Shown: piece by piece, positions 50,525 to 62,864 of the stretch | Layout of the letters: each line of letters starts with the position of its first letter | How positions within the stretch are numbered: the stretch's first letter is position 1 | Assembly (NCBI GenBank): GCA_030068075.1 | Contig: CM057844.1 | Coordinates: 868,001-932,000, forward strand | DNA length: 64,000 nt | Reading direction: 5' to 3' | From: Paguma larvata | Taxonomy: Eukaryota > Chordata > Mammalia > Carnivora > Viverridae | Program-made: the position numbers and the translations under genes | Notes under the pieces: model-generated | The model's database searches: none | Seen by the model: only the letters and a program-made list of their open reading frames with translations | What the model was told of the DNA's origin: nothing

Positions 50525-53500
50525 CTGAAACAAAGAAGGGCACACTGAGAATCCTCCTGTGGCAGAGGCCGCCCTCCCGACATGCTCCACAGAGGTTAAG
50601 TTCCGGTGCTGCTGCCTGTGGGCTGTGCATGCGTGCATATGCCTGTGTGTGCATGCATTTTCCTGGTTAAGCTCTCCCCCTGCCCTAAGTTGTATTGACA
50701 ATTTCACATCTACAGAGAAGTTGAGTGATTCAAGAATATATACTTTTTACTTTCATTTGCAAATTAAATTTTGCCACATTTGCTCTCTCCCTGCATGTAT
50801 ATGTGTGTATATACTTTCTGAACTATTTGAAAGCTCTAACCACCCTTCAAGCCTGTGGTGTTTATTTCCTGGAGCTGTGCCCCTCAGGGAGGAGGAAGTG
50901 TGGGGTGGGTGGGTTGAGGCGCTCTCTTGAGAATCTCCCCTTCTGGGTCTGTGAATGAGATTTAGAACCTTGCAGGCAGAGTGGTGATGAAGGGGGTGTT
51001 TCCCAAAGTCTTGGGGAGCAGTTGGGGCTAAGCCGGCAGTGAGGAAGTATGAGGCGCGAGACCACTTTGTTTTACCCGTTTTAAGGTGTGGTTGGTCTGG
51101 AAGTCACAGTCGTCTAGACTAGCGTGCTGGGTCTTCTTGCAAGTAGTTCTGCCAATCTCCATGTCCAGCATGTACTTCAGACCCTTCACAATCTAAGGGG
51201 GAAACGGGTCAGGTCTGTGTTACTTGGTCCATACCAGCAGGAGGCATGGAGACAGGGAGGAGAGATGCTGGGGCATGCCCCCTGGAAAGGGGCTGAGGGT
51301 GTGTAGGCTTCTTTGGGACTCACCAGAGAGCTCTGGGAGAGAAGCTGCCACCTGGACCCCCAGAGCCCTCCCTTCTTACCCATTCATGTCATTCCTGCTC
51401 ACGGCACCAGTTCTCAGTTCCCAGGCAAGACTGGGGCTGTGTGTCCTAGGAGATTTCCTTCCTACCCAGAACTCTCCATCAGCAGGGATGGGCCCTGCAC
51501 CCATGAGGGTGAAGTGATGCCCCCTCCAAACACCCACCTGCAGTCTGCGCTGACCTGCCCATTTGCCCCTGCTCTTCATGCCAACGGTGGTTAATTTTTT
51601 CCCAGTTTCAAAATAGACCTTCTCCACTTGCATGGGGCAGCAACCTGGTTCATTCTTGTTGTGGTCTCTCAATAAAGCCTCAGCCCCACCAAGAACCAGG
51701 TGAAATAAAGTCCCCAATGTCACCTAGGGATAACCTCCCATCCATCGGCTCCCATAGGCCCTTGAGCACCAGCAGGAGCACCACGAGCTTGTGTTCCTGC
51801 AGGAGATAAGAGCCTGGCTTGGGAAGATCCCACAGTTCCTCAGGCAGAGTCCCTACAGAGATGACACTTTGGCTGTTTCCATGGGACAGCTTTTAAAGTC
51901 CACCCCACACCAGACTGCCTTTCTACAATATACTTTCTGATCAGAAAAATATGCTGCTCTTTAAGAGTTTTGCAATTTTGAGGGACCTGGGTGGTCAGTT
52001 GAGTGTCCAACTTCGGTTCAGGTCACGATCTCATGGTTTGTGAGTTCAAGCCCCACATCAAGCTCTCTGCCTGCTTGGGATTCTCTGTCCCTCAGTCTCT
52101 TCTGTCCCTCCCCCACTCACACTCTTTTTCAAAAATATTAAAAAAAAAACTTTGCAATTTTCAAAAAGTATAAAGATGATAAGACTTTCCAATAATCTGT
52201 TATACAAGGTTATCCATTATTAGTATGTGTAAAAACTGTTAGTGTTAGAGTAGGACCACCTCACCACCTTTCCCTGGGGTTTGTGTGGGGGTAAGGGTTT
52301 GTGTGTGGTTTGGGCAAAACTCTGTGAGAAAGAACATGGCTCAGATGGAGAATGGCAAGATGTCCTCTGGGGCTGTGGTGGGAGCGAGGCAGGGCAGGGA
52401 GATGGGCAGTACAAGTGTGTGCACTCTTCAGGGGCAATGCCTTCCTCGCCTTGGTTCCTGCAGGGCAGCTTTCCACTTCTCCCCACCACCACCACACCCC
52501 ACTCCCACCCGGCAGCCTTCAGTACGCCCAGTGCCAGTTGCCCCATTCTGCCCCTGCCCTCCTTGGTTCAGCTCCAGATGTGCTGTGGGCCACAGCCTGG
52601 TGGCTCTACCCGGAAGCATGCTTTTATAAGAGGTGGCACAGGGCCTTCTGGCTGTGCCCTGGGTCACTCTGGCTTTGGCTGCTCATGGTCTATTTGTGGC
52701 TGCTGCTGTCAGCCTCCTGGCCTGCCTGGGTCTGTGCTCTAGATAGATGGGCACTAGGTGGCCAGCCTCTGGTAAGACAGGAGTCACTGCAGCCTGGCCT
52801 CTTGGTGTCCTTGACAGCTGGTGGCGAGACCCAGACCCTCACCTGGACCAGGGCTCTGCTGATGTGGGACTCCTTGAATAAGAATATGTCATTTGTGCAG
52901 TTGTTGAACCTTTCAACGCTGTATCTGGCCACTTTGAGGACTGCTGGATCATTTGGGTTTATTGTTTTAGGAAATCCTGGTTTCACATCTGAGTTAAGGG
53001 TCTGGGGACAAAAATCTGAAACAGAAGCACAGAACCAGACAAGAACATTACCGTTAATAGAGTCCTCGGGCCCAGTGTTGCACCTACCTTGGCTCTCCTG
53101 CTGCTCCCAGTGTGGCCTCCAGCTGTGCATTTATCACGCATCCCCACGGTTGCTCCCTACTCAGAGCTGAGGACCAGGCGCAGTGAATGGTCTGGTGATG
53201 AATAAAATGTAGTCCCGTTGCACTGTGCCTGCCCACACAGCTTCTTTCAGAACCCAGGTTCATTTCTAACATGTTGAAGAAAAACCTGAACATGTCTCCA
53301 GGTGGCAGAGCCTCTGGGCAGGATGCAGCCCCATTTGGCCTTTGAGGCCACCACCATCTGGCCCTCTCTCCTCAGCTTGTCTCCGACAAAGGACCACGGG
53401 GAAGTGCCCAAAGGCCTGTCCTGCTTTCTCACTTGTGCTGATACTGCTACTGTCCTCTGCCTCAGTGACTCTTGTCAGAATCCACCCAGCTTCCAGGCTC

Positions 53501-56500
53501 TGGGTTGCCCTCCCCAGGGGCCCCAGCTCCCAGAGGCACCCCCTCCCAGGGACCCCAGCATTGTAGCGCCTGGTGCTCCTCATGTGCTGCCTCCTTCCGT
53601 GCCATTCTAGATACAAGTCTGAGGACCGGGGTCAAGCCTGGGCGACTCTCCCACACAGCTCCACTGCAGAGCTGGCGCATGGTGGAGGGAGGGATGACTG
53701 CTTTCTTTCATCCTTCCATGCTTTTCCTATTCTGGGGAGGCCCATGTTCGGATAAAAGATGGGGTAAAAAACATGAGGGACTTCTCCCCCAGCAGCTGGG
53801 TCCCTCAGTGCCTGACAGAGCTAGGCAGAGCTAGGGACTCCCACACCCCTCCCCTGCTCTCCACATCCTCTGCTTTCAGCTCCCACAGAAGCAGAGCCAG
53901 GCCACACTCTGAAGAAGGACCTGACTTCGTTTCTTTGTCCAGCGCAGTCACTGGCCCTTCTGGAGCCTTCCTCATCCTGCAGTCTCAGGGGGTACAGAAC
54001 CTATGTTCACTGGAGCTCACGTTCTGTAAATAAACAGGCAAGACAAACACCAGAGCAGCAGGTGAAGCAAGGCGGGAGCTGTGCAGGGGTCTTTCTAGAG
54101 GAGATGCAGGATCAGGCTGTGCCATCTGCACAAATCTACACAGAGAGCCTGGGGGCAAGCTGTGGGCCAGGAGGGCAGAAGTGTCTGAGGGCCCAGGATT
54201 CCAGAGTGGCTGAAGTGAGGAGAGCATGTGGAGAAGGGCTGAGAGGCAAGGCATGGGTATGAGCTAATTCAGGTTAAAGACTGGACTTTATTATAAAGGA
54301 AACAGGAATATATTGGGTGCCCGGATGGCTCAGTCAGTTGAGCATTGGATTCTTAAGAAAAAAGCCCCACAGGCTCTGCATCACAAGCCAATGGTAGCCT
54401 TTTCTGGTTGGTGGCTCATTTCATGGTGAATTTAGATTTCTCTGTGATTGTCAATTTTTCTACAAAATTTGTCAGTTTTTCTACAGTGGACAACTGGTGT
54501 ATTAAAATAACAAAAAGTCAAAAGTTTTGGAGGGAAAATCTAAACTTGTGGGAGGGAGAATGGGGAAGAGGGTTTTGTATTTGTAAACTGCTTTACTAAG
54601 ACTTTCTCCCACATTTCCCTGAAATATTAGCAAGCCAGAGATTTTCCCAAGATGAGTGGTTTTATGTCATTAACTAAATTAGAGTGTGACATTTAGCTCC
54701 AGAGTAGCACAACCACATTTCAGGTGCTCAGTAGCTACCCGAGATTGTGACTGTGGGTACAGACAGGGACATGGTGTCCTACACTGCCCTGAGACTTCAC
54801 TTCCCTCCGCTGTGACCTTGGCGAGCACCTGTGGTGCAGGCAGCTGTGTTCAGTCCGGGGAGGCTGAGTTTAGCACCAGGCAGAGGTGCCGAGGCAGCAG
54901 GAAGTAGAGACTCGGGATGTGTGGGTAGCGGCAGCACTGACCAAGCTTCCGGGCTGAGCATATGTAAGGTGGAGAGATTAGTCCTGACCTTTCCCCAGCC
55001 CACCCCAGCCCACCCCGTCTGCTCCTGAAAGACAAAGTCTGGCTCAGGTTAGAGACACCCAAGTGTATTTGGGTTGAGGAAGATAATGGTGACAAGGCAT
55101 GCAGGCTTTCAGGGAGTCAAGATAACTTGCTGGTTCCCTGGGTTGTCAAGAAATCTCAACTTTAGGGGAGTAAGCAGGCAGTGTGAATTCAACAGAATTT
55201 TAATAGAAGCTCTAGGAGTTTCTAGAAGGGGAGCTTTAATAGAAGCTGCATTGGGATGTTCCAGTGGGGACAAGGAATCCCCCACTCACGGGAACTGACA
55301 GAACGGGGCTGAGGGAAATGCCTGTTACCTTGTTTGGGGAGGTAGGGGTTAGATAGGGCCAGTGGGCTGTCTGGGCCAAGAAACTGCTGAGCAGGATGGC
55401 ACCTGTCTGCTGTGCCCTGTTATGGAACAAGACCCCCTTGTGCACACAGCGCCTTGTGTGCTGTACACCCCCTTGTGTACATGAGACCCCGAGTGCGAGA
55501 ACCAGGGCGGGTGGAATGGGGGTGGGTGCTGGCTGGCTGGTCTCAGACTCTCCTCTGTGGGTAGTACAGTGGAAGGAGCACTGGCTCTGGGCAGAGAAGG
55601 TGTGGGTCTGTGTGTTCTGTGGCTCTGGGGAGGGCCAGCACTGCCTGACCAAGTAGGGCCCTGTCTGGTTAATGGGTCTTCCCCAGTTGGTTCCTTTGGC
55701 CCAAAGGCGAAACATCAAGACTAAGCTCATGATTCCTTTGCAAGGCTCCCTAAGCTTTAGCAGCCCCAAGGACCTGGCCCTCTGTCCCCTGTGAAAACAA
55801 CATCCAACACAGGGTTATGGCCATCTGCTGGCCTGAGTTTCCCTCATAGCTTTGTCCCTTATAAGCACTGGGATTCTCCTTTGGAGGAATCCAGCCCTCA
55901 CAGGACAGTCTTCGGTTAAAGTCTCTGAAGATGGAAACAAGGAAATGTACTTGTGACCCTTGAGTGCCAGCAGCTGAGCTGGTCAGGCTGGGTCAGGCCC
56001 TGGAACCTGCGTTTCCCCTGAATGCCCACATGGTTGTGACTCAGGTGGTGATACTGGGGGGGGGGGGCCTCCTGGCCCCTGCACACACACATGCTAACAT
56101 GAGGAGGGAGGGGCTGAGCCCAGGGCTGCTTCTCTAGCACCTGTGCCTGTTGACCACAGAAAGTGTAGCATGATTTTTAGTTTTTTTAAAAAAAAAACAT
56201 TTTGTGGGCGCCTGGGTGGCTCAGTCGGTTAAGCGTCCGACTTCGGCTCAGGTCATGATCTCACGGTTCGTGAGTTTGAGCCCCGCGTCAGGTTCTGTGC
56301 TGAAAGCTCAGAGCCTGGAGCCTGCTTTGGATTCTGTGTCTCTCTCTCTCTCTCTGACCCTCCCCCACTCATGCTCTGTCTCTCTCTCTCTCTAAAAAAT
56401 AAATAAACATTAAAAAAATTAAAAAAAAACCATTTTGATAGCTCGATTTCTGCTCATCAATGTAGTCTAGATGGCAGAGAAAGAAAGAAGCCACCTTGGC

Positions 56501-59500
56501 AGAAGGATTGAAGCTGTAGTGTATTCCTGCCCTCAGAGATTGGAGGACCCCCCTTGCTGTGGATCAAAATGACTTCTATTTTTTCCTTTGTATAAGTTAC
56601 ATCTATTGCTTTTTCTGATTATAAGCTTACCTATTTTTGATGGGATGTTCGAAAAATATAGAAGAATATAAGAAAATTAGAAATCACTCTTATTACCTCA
56701 AGGGTCAAAGGTAACCATTGCTGATGGTTTTTTAAATAAAATGTATTAAATTTAATTTTCCTCGAATTTAACAGGATTAAAAAATGAAGTGAAAATAGGT
56801 GTGGCCCAACCTCAGATGAGTGTCCTGTTCGAACATGTGATGTTAGTTCCTAAGCAATTTCGGTAATGTTACAAAAAGTTTAGGGAAAACACTGAAGTTG
56901 GGTTATTTTTATTAACCACATGTTTTCCTAAAATGTAGGCTTCAGGTCAGTAAAGCTTCATCAGCATAGTTGTCTAAACAGTTTTTAATTAACAAAAAAA
57001 ATTTGAAAAGCCAAATCTATTTTTAGGATCCTTCAAGAGAAATCAATAGGGAAAGGCTTTTCATGGAGAATCAATGTCCCAAAGAGGCAGTGGTCTTTCA
57101 GGGAAGAACAGAAGCCACCACATGGTTTCTGAGGAACAGATGACAGGGCAGTGTGGGTGACTTGGGCTAGGGGTCAGCCCCTCCCACACTAAAGGGGCCT
57201 GGGCGGTCGTGAGGATGGAGCATCTGGGGTATGTGCTGCACAGCTGAAATCTGGGAAGCAGGAGAGCCAGAGCTGTTCTTTTCTTGTCACAACTGAGGGC
57301 AGCGTGTGTCCCCATTCCACCCAGGAGAGACTGAGGCCCCAGAGGAGTGCAGAGTGGGTTTAAACCAGGTTCAACTGATTATAAAGACCAAGCTTTTTTT
57401 TTTTTTTTCCACATTCAAGAAGTATTTCTTGTAAGTGGTACACTACAGGCAATGCCAAATGACTCAGAGCCTGGAGAGCCCACAGTCCTGGAGGGGAAGT
57501 GCGAAGGTCGGGACGCTCCCAGGAAGCTGACACTGGGCAAGAAGAGAGTGCTGGAGAGGGGGGCTGGCAGGTGGAGGCCACTGAGAAAGCTGTGGAGGTG
57601 ACCCAGGTGAGGAGGACAGGGCTGTGCTGAGACAGGACTGACAGGGCAGCTGGAGGCTCTGGGGCAGTGAGCAAAGGTTGATCCAGGACTCAGACTGGGG
57701 ACATGATGATGGCCTGGGTGCAGTGGCCAGAGAAGCAGTTTTGTGAGGAGAAATGAGAAATTCTGTGTGGAGCCACATTGGGGTGGGGCCCAGAGAATTG
57801 AACCCCCCCCCAGCAGAGGGTGCTGCCCCTGCCCAGGCAGGTGGGCCTTCCCCAGGGAGTGCAGTCCCAGGGCCTGCATCACAGCCTGAGGGGCTCTGAT
57901 GCCAGCTGGGGAGTGAGTGGGGGTGCACCCTGAAGGGCATGAAGCCTGTGGGAACAGTGAAGATGGAGGTGGGCAGATGTTCCCTCATGGGGCTTGGCCA
58001 GGGTGGCCAAGTACAGAAGGAGGGTGTGCAGGCTCTGCCAGAGTAGCCTTGGGAGCAGGAGGTCCCAAAAGGAACCCATCCTGCTCTCAGGAGAGGAATA
58101 ACCATAGTCGGTCTTGAAGAAAATCACTCAAATACTAGGTAAGACACCACGGCACAGGGGGACCTGGAGGGCAGATGAGGGAGACAGCCAGCTGTGCTGG
58201 GCTCTGAGTGGGGAACTGAGGCCCGCCTGAAGCACACACAGTTGTAACAGCACCCAGGACCGAGCACTTGGGATGAGGATGCAAGATGCTGAAGTTAGGG
58301 GGCTGCTACCCTGAGACTGCTGTAAGTCTCCTCCTTGGGGCAGTGCACCTAGCAGGCCCAGGCAGCAGGGGATCCTGCAGGCTCCACGGCTGCGGGACCA
58401 CCAGTGGATGTCCCACTGTCCTCTTGTAAATCACCCCTCGTCCTCGTTCAACACCCAGAGGAGTCTAGAAGTCTCCTCTCCCTCTGATCAGAATGGGAGG
58501 CAGAGCTTCAAGGAAATGTTCTGCTGTTCCTCACTTAAAAATGTAACTTTTCATATAAATGCCAAATGATTGCTACTCCAACATCCTGTTCTCCATCTGC
58601 CTCCACACCCTTTCTCTCAGAGGTGTGACACTGACCCCTGTTTGTCTGTAGTGTGCCAGGCTCTGAAGACCAGCCCAAGGGCTCTGAGCACCTCCTCTCT
58701 AAGGGGAGTGCAGGTCTCCAGAACATCTAAGTCCCCAAACACCTAAGAGTTTAAATCAAATCCACAGTTGGACATGTGACACCAGAGCTTGGGGACACTG
58801 CCAGGGTGTTACCTGCAGCAACAGTTAACTGATTCTATGCAGAGTAAAGAGGAGATAATCTGCCTTGGAATTACCACCAAACTTACAGGCAAGTGTCCAT
58901 AGAGGCGTGGGACAAAGAGTTCCTGACAAAGAACAGTTGGTAAAATAATCCAGTAGCGAATGCTTTTGGTAAATGTTCCTTAATTTACTTTTCTGAAAAA
59001 CTAAGACGTGTTGGACACATGTCCTGTAGGAAGGCATGAGAACCCAGGATACTGGCCATGTGTCCAAGTACTGAAGCTCTTTGGAAGGCCAGGCCCTGCA
59101 GAGAGAGCTGCAGTCTCCTCTGGCCTGCCCTGCCCCACCCTGATCACTACCCTGGCGGGGTGGGGGGGTCCCCAGGGGTGGGGGGGTAGTTCCTGCAAGT
59201 GGAAGGAAAGGGGGGTACTCCAGGGAGGCTGGAGTTCCCTATCACCTTTCTCTTTCAAGCATGTTCTATAGGAGGTGGAGGGAAGCCTAGCTTGTGAAAC
59301 CATCCCTGAGAATGGAACCAGGGTGTCCAAGAGCCAAACACTGACGGTCCCTGCAGATGTCTCTTCCCCTGTCACCTGGGGGTGGTTTCCTCTGGGCAGC
59401 TGCTTGGACACATCCACTTGGGCTTTCCCCAACAGCATCACTGAGCCCTTGTTGTGGGTCGGGTGTGGGTCAGGCCCTATAGGTCCCTGCTCCTAGAGCT

Positions 59501-62318
59501 CAGTCTGGAAAGCTGTGCTTAAGAACTGGGGTGGTGGGTTATGAGTGTCAGCCTCATGGGTACTGGGGTTCACTCTTCCCACCTGGAGATGTCACCCCAA
59601 GCCCCATATCCCTGTGCTCTTCTCATAAGACACCAAAATTCAGTAAGTCTGGGTCACTGCCATGAATTCCATGGGGCTGCGCCCACCCAGATGTGTTCTG
59701 GGGCCTCTCAGTTAAGGATAGGCCCATCCTTTTGAGGCCACATATGTCCCCCTGGCACAAATAGGATGCTGGTTAGTCCTGGATTTAACCCACTGAGGCA
59801 TGCTCAGAGTTTGAATCCCAGCTCTGCCTCTCAGGCTGTGAAGCCTTGGGCAAACTGCCTACCCCTCTCTGAGCCTCTGTTTCCTTCTCTGTAAAATAGG
59901 GATGTTAATGGCACTGACCTCACAGAGCAGTAATGAGAAGACAGGAGACAGTACACATGAAGCTTTATGGACAAATGACATGCAATAGTGTAATGATTAT
60001 CAAATATCAAATATGCAATATGGCTACAGCAGACATCTCCGAAGGTAAATAGGTGACCCCCATGGGCCCAGAAGCAGCCTATAGCAGTTCTCAAGGCCCC
60101 TTCCCAGGGTGTGGAGGAGTTTGGACCCCCCTCCTCTCCTTGCTGCTGTGGTCTCGGGGTATGGCAGGTGCACCTAGCCCTTGCTACTGGCAACAAGGAC
60201 TGATGTCATCTTACAGGTGGAAAGAGTGGTGGCTGCTGGTCTCTGGGGCCTTTGCTCAGGCAGCCCTGTAATGAGAAGATGGGCCACTGCAAGCTTGGCT
60301 AGGGGCAGGGAAGGGAGGCAGAGTATGACATGGCAGCCCAGTGGAGCTTCCCAGGAGAGATAACAGGTGGGCTGACAGTGACGCAGCATTTTCCTAAGTC
60401 CTGAAGGGGTCAGGGTGGGAAGGTGCAATGGGGCTCTGCATTTAGATCAATGCAGTTTCATGTCTAGGTGTGGAGAAGTCATATGCCAGATGACACCATT
60501 ATCAGGGGCCCACTCCCCCATGGGAAGGCTCTGGAATGTGTTCTCAGAGGAGGGAAGGAAAAGGCTGTCAGAGCCATGGGGGCAAAGTCGGGGCTGGGCT
60601 GAGTTCCTAATCTCTGTCCGTCCACTAGAGGGGCCTCCAAGCCCCTCTTTCTGAGGTCCCTGCTGGGCCTTCATCTGTCAAATGAAGGAAGCACCAGAAG
60701 GAATTACACCAGAGGGGTGCAGTTGGGAGAGGCTACCAGCATGGCAGAGACATGGCAAAGACTCAGAGCAGGGATGTGGGTGGGTGGCTCCCAAGCACTC
60801 CAGATCCAGTGAGAGTGCTTTCCAATGGGCCACCACAGTCAGGCCTCGCCAAGGTGATGCAGTTACTTACCCATCTCATGGATGGTGACACTGACGCTTA
60901 AGGAGGCTGCAGATTCCACAGCTAGTAGGTTTGGGGAGTCTATGGTGCCCCAAAACTGTCTGCATGTGAGTGTGGGCTCTGAACTTTGTAGCTGCTTCTC
61001 AGTAGCAGAGAGAAGGTCTCACAGGGGAGGGCTGCTGCTGTGGCAAAGCCCATCTCCCCCCACCTCCCAAGGGGGCAGGCAGCTCTGGTGTGGGTGTGGA
61101 TTGGAGAGAGTTTGGTCCAGCAGTAAGCAGCAGCAGAGGGAGCACCTGCTAGCGAAAAGCCACTATTAGTTGGCTAGTGCGGCCTGTCTCTGGATTCCCC
61201 ATGCAATCCTGTTCCCATTCCTGCTTTGTTCAGTAAGGAAACAGAGGCAAGCAGAAGGAACTCGGCAAAACAGCTGACAATGAGCGTGAATAATTAAATC
61301 CCAGTATAGTTAAGACTGCAGGCTCCACATCTCTCCAGCAGACCCTTCACTAAGGTTTTGTGAAGGAATGTGCTTCTCTGTTCTGAACATCTAGATTTTC
61401 CCCCTGACTTTCCTCCCTCCCCCATCATGGGCACTAAGTAGGGGGCACAGGAAGACAGTGGTATCCTGGGGAAAAGGGGTCTCCTAACCATGAGAGCTAA
61501 GAAGGAGGGTTGGAGAGAGAGAGGAGGCAAGGTGTCCTGTCCCTGATGTCCCCAAGTACAGCACCCACATGAGAGTTCAGAGGCCAGAGGCAGTGTCACA
61601 ATGAGGGCATGTGAGGCCTCCACCATCTGAGAAGTGACAGGAAGTGGGGTGGGGGCCCTCTAAGTCCCTCTCCCCGCCAGCGGCCCTGGTCTATGATTCC
61701 AGTGATGGGAGGGCATTGCCTGCTCTAGTGAGGACAGGTGCTCACTGCCTGTGTAACTTGGGCAAGTCACCTAATCTCCTGCCTCAGTTGCCAGGAGGAC
61801 AGCAGCGACTCCCTCCCTCCCCTTCTCACCCAGCGCTGGCCTGGCAGGAAGTGTCTGTTCTTTAGGCTCCCTGGAGCCAAGGAAGGACAGCAACAGGAAG
61901 GACAGACATCAGATAGAAAAGAAACAGCCTAACCCCCGGACGTCCCAGGGCCAAGTCCCCAAAGGGGCCACAGGAAAGCCTCCCTTGGGCGGATGATTCT
62001 CAGGCCCCCCAGTCTCCAGAGGGGCGGAAAACACAGTACGCTTCTCTGGTCCCTACTCGGACAGGCCCCATGCACCTGCCGCCACGCAGTCCCCTGGGGC
62101 TGACAAGCCAGCAACATGCTTTGGGCAATCGGGCTGGAAGCTCATGGCGCGCCCCGCCGCCGTCTGGCAATTTCGGGACCTCGCCACGGGGACGACCAGA
62201 GCCCCAGAGCCCTGACACGAAGCGGCCCAGGGGAGACTCCGCCCTTACCTCGCGAATCTCGCCCGGTGGTGCTCAAGACGAGGCAGCAGAAGGCGAGCAG
62301 CCCCCGGGCTCGCCGCAT
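50447..62318 (-). CDS. CST7: CST7, cystatin F / leukocystatin (4 coding exons, complete)
   Basis: CDS = complement(join(50447-50524, 51076-51192, 52843-53015, 62249-62318)), 438 nt, 145 aa, the same length as human. Seen: signal peptide of about 19 residues (core LLAFCCLVLSTTG); Cys26 and Cys63, positions known in human to form the inter-chain disulfides of the inactive dimer; G37 of the N-terminal inhibitory strand; the QxVxG-type loop Q81-I-V-K-G85; P132-W133 in the C-terminal hairpin; sequons N62-C-T and N115-H-T; and N45-D46 at the legumain-binding loop seen in several type 2 cystatins. Known role: secreted and mannose-6-phosphate-targeted cystatin that restrains cathepsins C, H and L in lysosomes of NK cells, cytotoxic T cells and myeloid cells, so tuning granzyme activation. 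All introns are GT-AG. It lies tail-to-tail with APMAP. Confidence 0.97.
50525..51075 (-). other. CST7: CST7 intron 3 (0.55 kb)
   Basis: Short GT-AG intron on the minus strand; no repeat recognised. Confidence 0.8.
51076..51192 (-). CDS. CST7: CST7 coding exon 3
   Basis: 117 nt (39 codons) between acceptor CCCCCTTAG and donor AAACGG|GTAAAA. It encodes IVKGLKYMLDMEIGRTTCKK, then TQHASLDDCDFQTNHTLKR: the first inhibitory loop, the Cys99/Cys110 pair and the NHT sequon. Open frames in this strand are short, so the exon was found from splice sites and family similarity. Confidence 0.95.
51193..52842 (-). other. CST7: CST7 intron 2 (1.65 kb)
   Basis: GT-AG intron on the minus strand with one SINE (51980-52150) in the opposite orientation to the gene. 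The rest is GC-rich and unremarkable. Confidence 0.8.
51980..52150 (+). mobile_element. Short felid SINE
   Basis: 171 bp, head GAGGGACCTGGGTGGTCAGT with a deleted middle, A-rich tail. TSD TTTGCAATTTT at 51969-51979 and 52151-52161, perfect. Confidence 0.87.
52843..53015 (-). CDS. CST7: CST7 coding exon 2
   Basis: 173 nt between acceptor CTTCTGTTTCAG and donor GTCCAG|GTGAGG. It encodes DFCPQTLNSDVKPGFPKTIN, then PNDPAVLKVARYSVERFNNC and TNDIFLFKESHISRALVQ. It carries dimer cysteines 26 and 63, inhibitory-strand Gly37 and the NCT sequon. It ends at the Gln that starts the QxVxG-type loop. Confidence 0.96.
53990..54300 (+). mobile_element. L2-like fragment
   Basis: Contains CACTGGAGCTCACGTTCTGT and AATAAACAGGCAAGACAAAC, then ATTCAGGTTAAAGACTGGAC, typical of the L2 3' region in order. 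Heavily diverged. Confidence 0.45.
54318..54353 (+). mobile_element. SINE head fragment
   Basis: Only the tRNA-like start is present: GGGTGCCCGGATGGCTCAGT followed by CAGTTGAGCATTGGATTC. The body is missing. Confidence 0.6.
56206..56430 (+). mobile_element. Near-consensus young felid SINE
   Basis: GGGCGCCTGGGTGGCTCAGT head and TCGGTTAAGCGTCCGACTTC with most CpGs intact, CT microsatellite, AAATAAATAAACATTAAAAA tail. Flanks CATTTTG and CCATTTTG within A-runs are the likely TSD. Antisense to CST7 in its intron 1. Confidence 0.93.
59803..59945 (+). mobile_element. MIR element
   Basis: Well-preserved MIR core: GAGTTTGAATCCCAGCTCTG, CTTGGGCAAACTGCCTACCC, CTCTGAGCCTCTGTTTCCTT, TCTGTAAAATAGGGATGTTA in order. 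Confidence 0.85.
62249..62318 (-). CDS. CST7: CST7 coding exon 1 (signal peptide)
   Basis: 70 nt from ATG (read from 62318 downward, context GCAGCCATGC with G at -3) to donor GCGAG|GTAAGG. It encodes MRRARGLLAFCCLVLSTTG plus RDSR, the signal peptide and first mature residues, ending in phase 1. It lies in moderately CpG-rich sequence. Confidence 0.93.
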
Positions 62319-62532
62319 GGCTGCCTGCGCGGAGGGCGGTGCGCCCTTGGGGAGCCGGTGCCCAGTGCTGAAGAGCAGGGGGGTGCCCCGCCCTGCAAAC
62401 CGCCCCCTGGCCGAGGTGGGGGCTGCCTGCCTCCGGCTGGGGCGGAGGGGGGCGGTGATGGTTTCTTGCTGAATCATTTTGACCAGAAGCTCCTCACCTC
62501 CACATCTATGGGCTACCAAGTCAACCGCTTCC

Positions 62533-62538
62533 TTTATA
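62533..62538 (-). promoter_or_regulatory. CST7: Candidate CST7 TATA box
   Basis: TATAAA on the minus strand (TTTATA on +), 215-220 bases upstream of the CST7 ATG. A start about 30 bases downstream (near 62505) would give a 5' UTR of about 187 nt. This is inference from spacing only; no other strong core element was found in the interval. Confidence 0.4.
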
Positions 62539-62669
62539 AAAGTTTCTAAATAGCAATTATTTGCAGGGGGAGGAGGAAGAGAAATGAGAGGCTGTAAACA
62601 AAACCATTGTGATTTTTCTACCTTCAGAACATACATGGAAGAGACAACGCATTAAAAAAATAACAGAAG

Positions 62670-62827
62670 GGGCGCCTGGGGATAGCTGCGTTGGTTAAGC
62701 CGCGGACTTTGACTCAGGTCGTGATCTCGCCATTCTTGAGTTGGAGTCCCACATCGGGCTCTACACTGACAGTGCGAAGCCTGTTTGGGATCGGGATCCT
62801 CTCTCTTTCTGCCCCTCTGCCGCTTGT

Positions 62828-62864
<37 letters not shown>

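Larger units (their letters stand above)
53016..62248 (-). other. CST7: CST7 intron 1 (9.2 kb)
   Basis: GT-AG intron. Contains L2-like debris (53990-54300 and less clearly 57550-58150), a SINE head fragment (54318-54353), a full SINE (56206-56430) and a MIR (59803-59945). Much of 57100-62000 is GC-rich without a recognisable element; long frames there (for example 213 aa at 57464-58105, minus) look like compositional artefacts. Confidence 0.7.

Noticed and set aside
52352..53170. 272-aa plus-strand open frame
   Set aside because: It overlaps CST7 exon 2 on the opposite strand, has no splice or family support, and its Trp/Leu-rich composition reflects GC-rich antisense sequence.
57464..58105. 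213-aa minus-strand open frame (and 155-aa overlapping frame)
   Set aside because: Pro/Ser/Leu-rich composition in GC-rich intron 1 of CST7, overlapping L2-like debris; no recognisable domain.
62142..62636. 164-aa minus-strand frame as a separate protein
   Set aside because: It is read-through of CST7 exon 1 into 5' UTR and intron; only the part from Met at 62318 to 62249 is coding.
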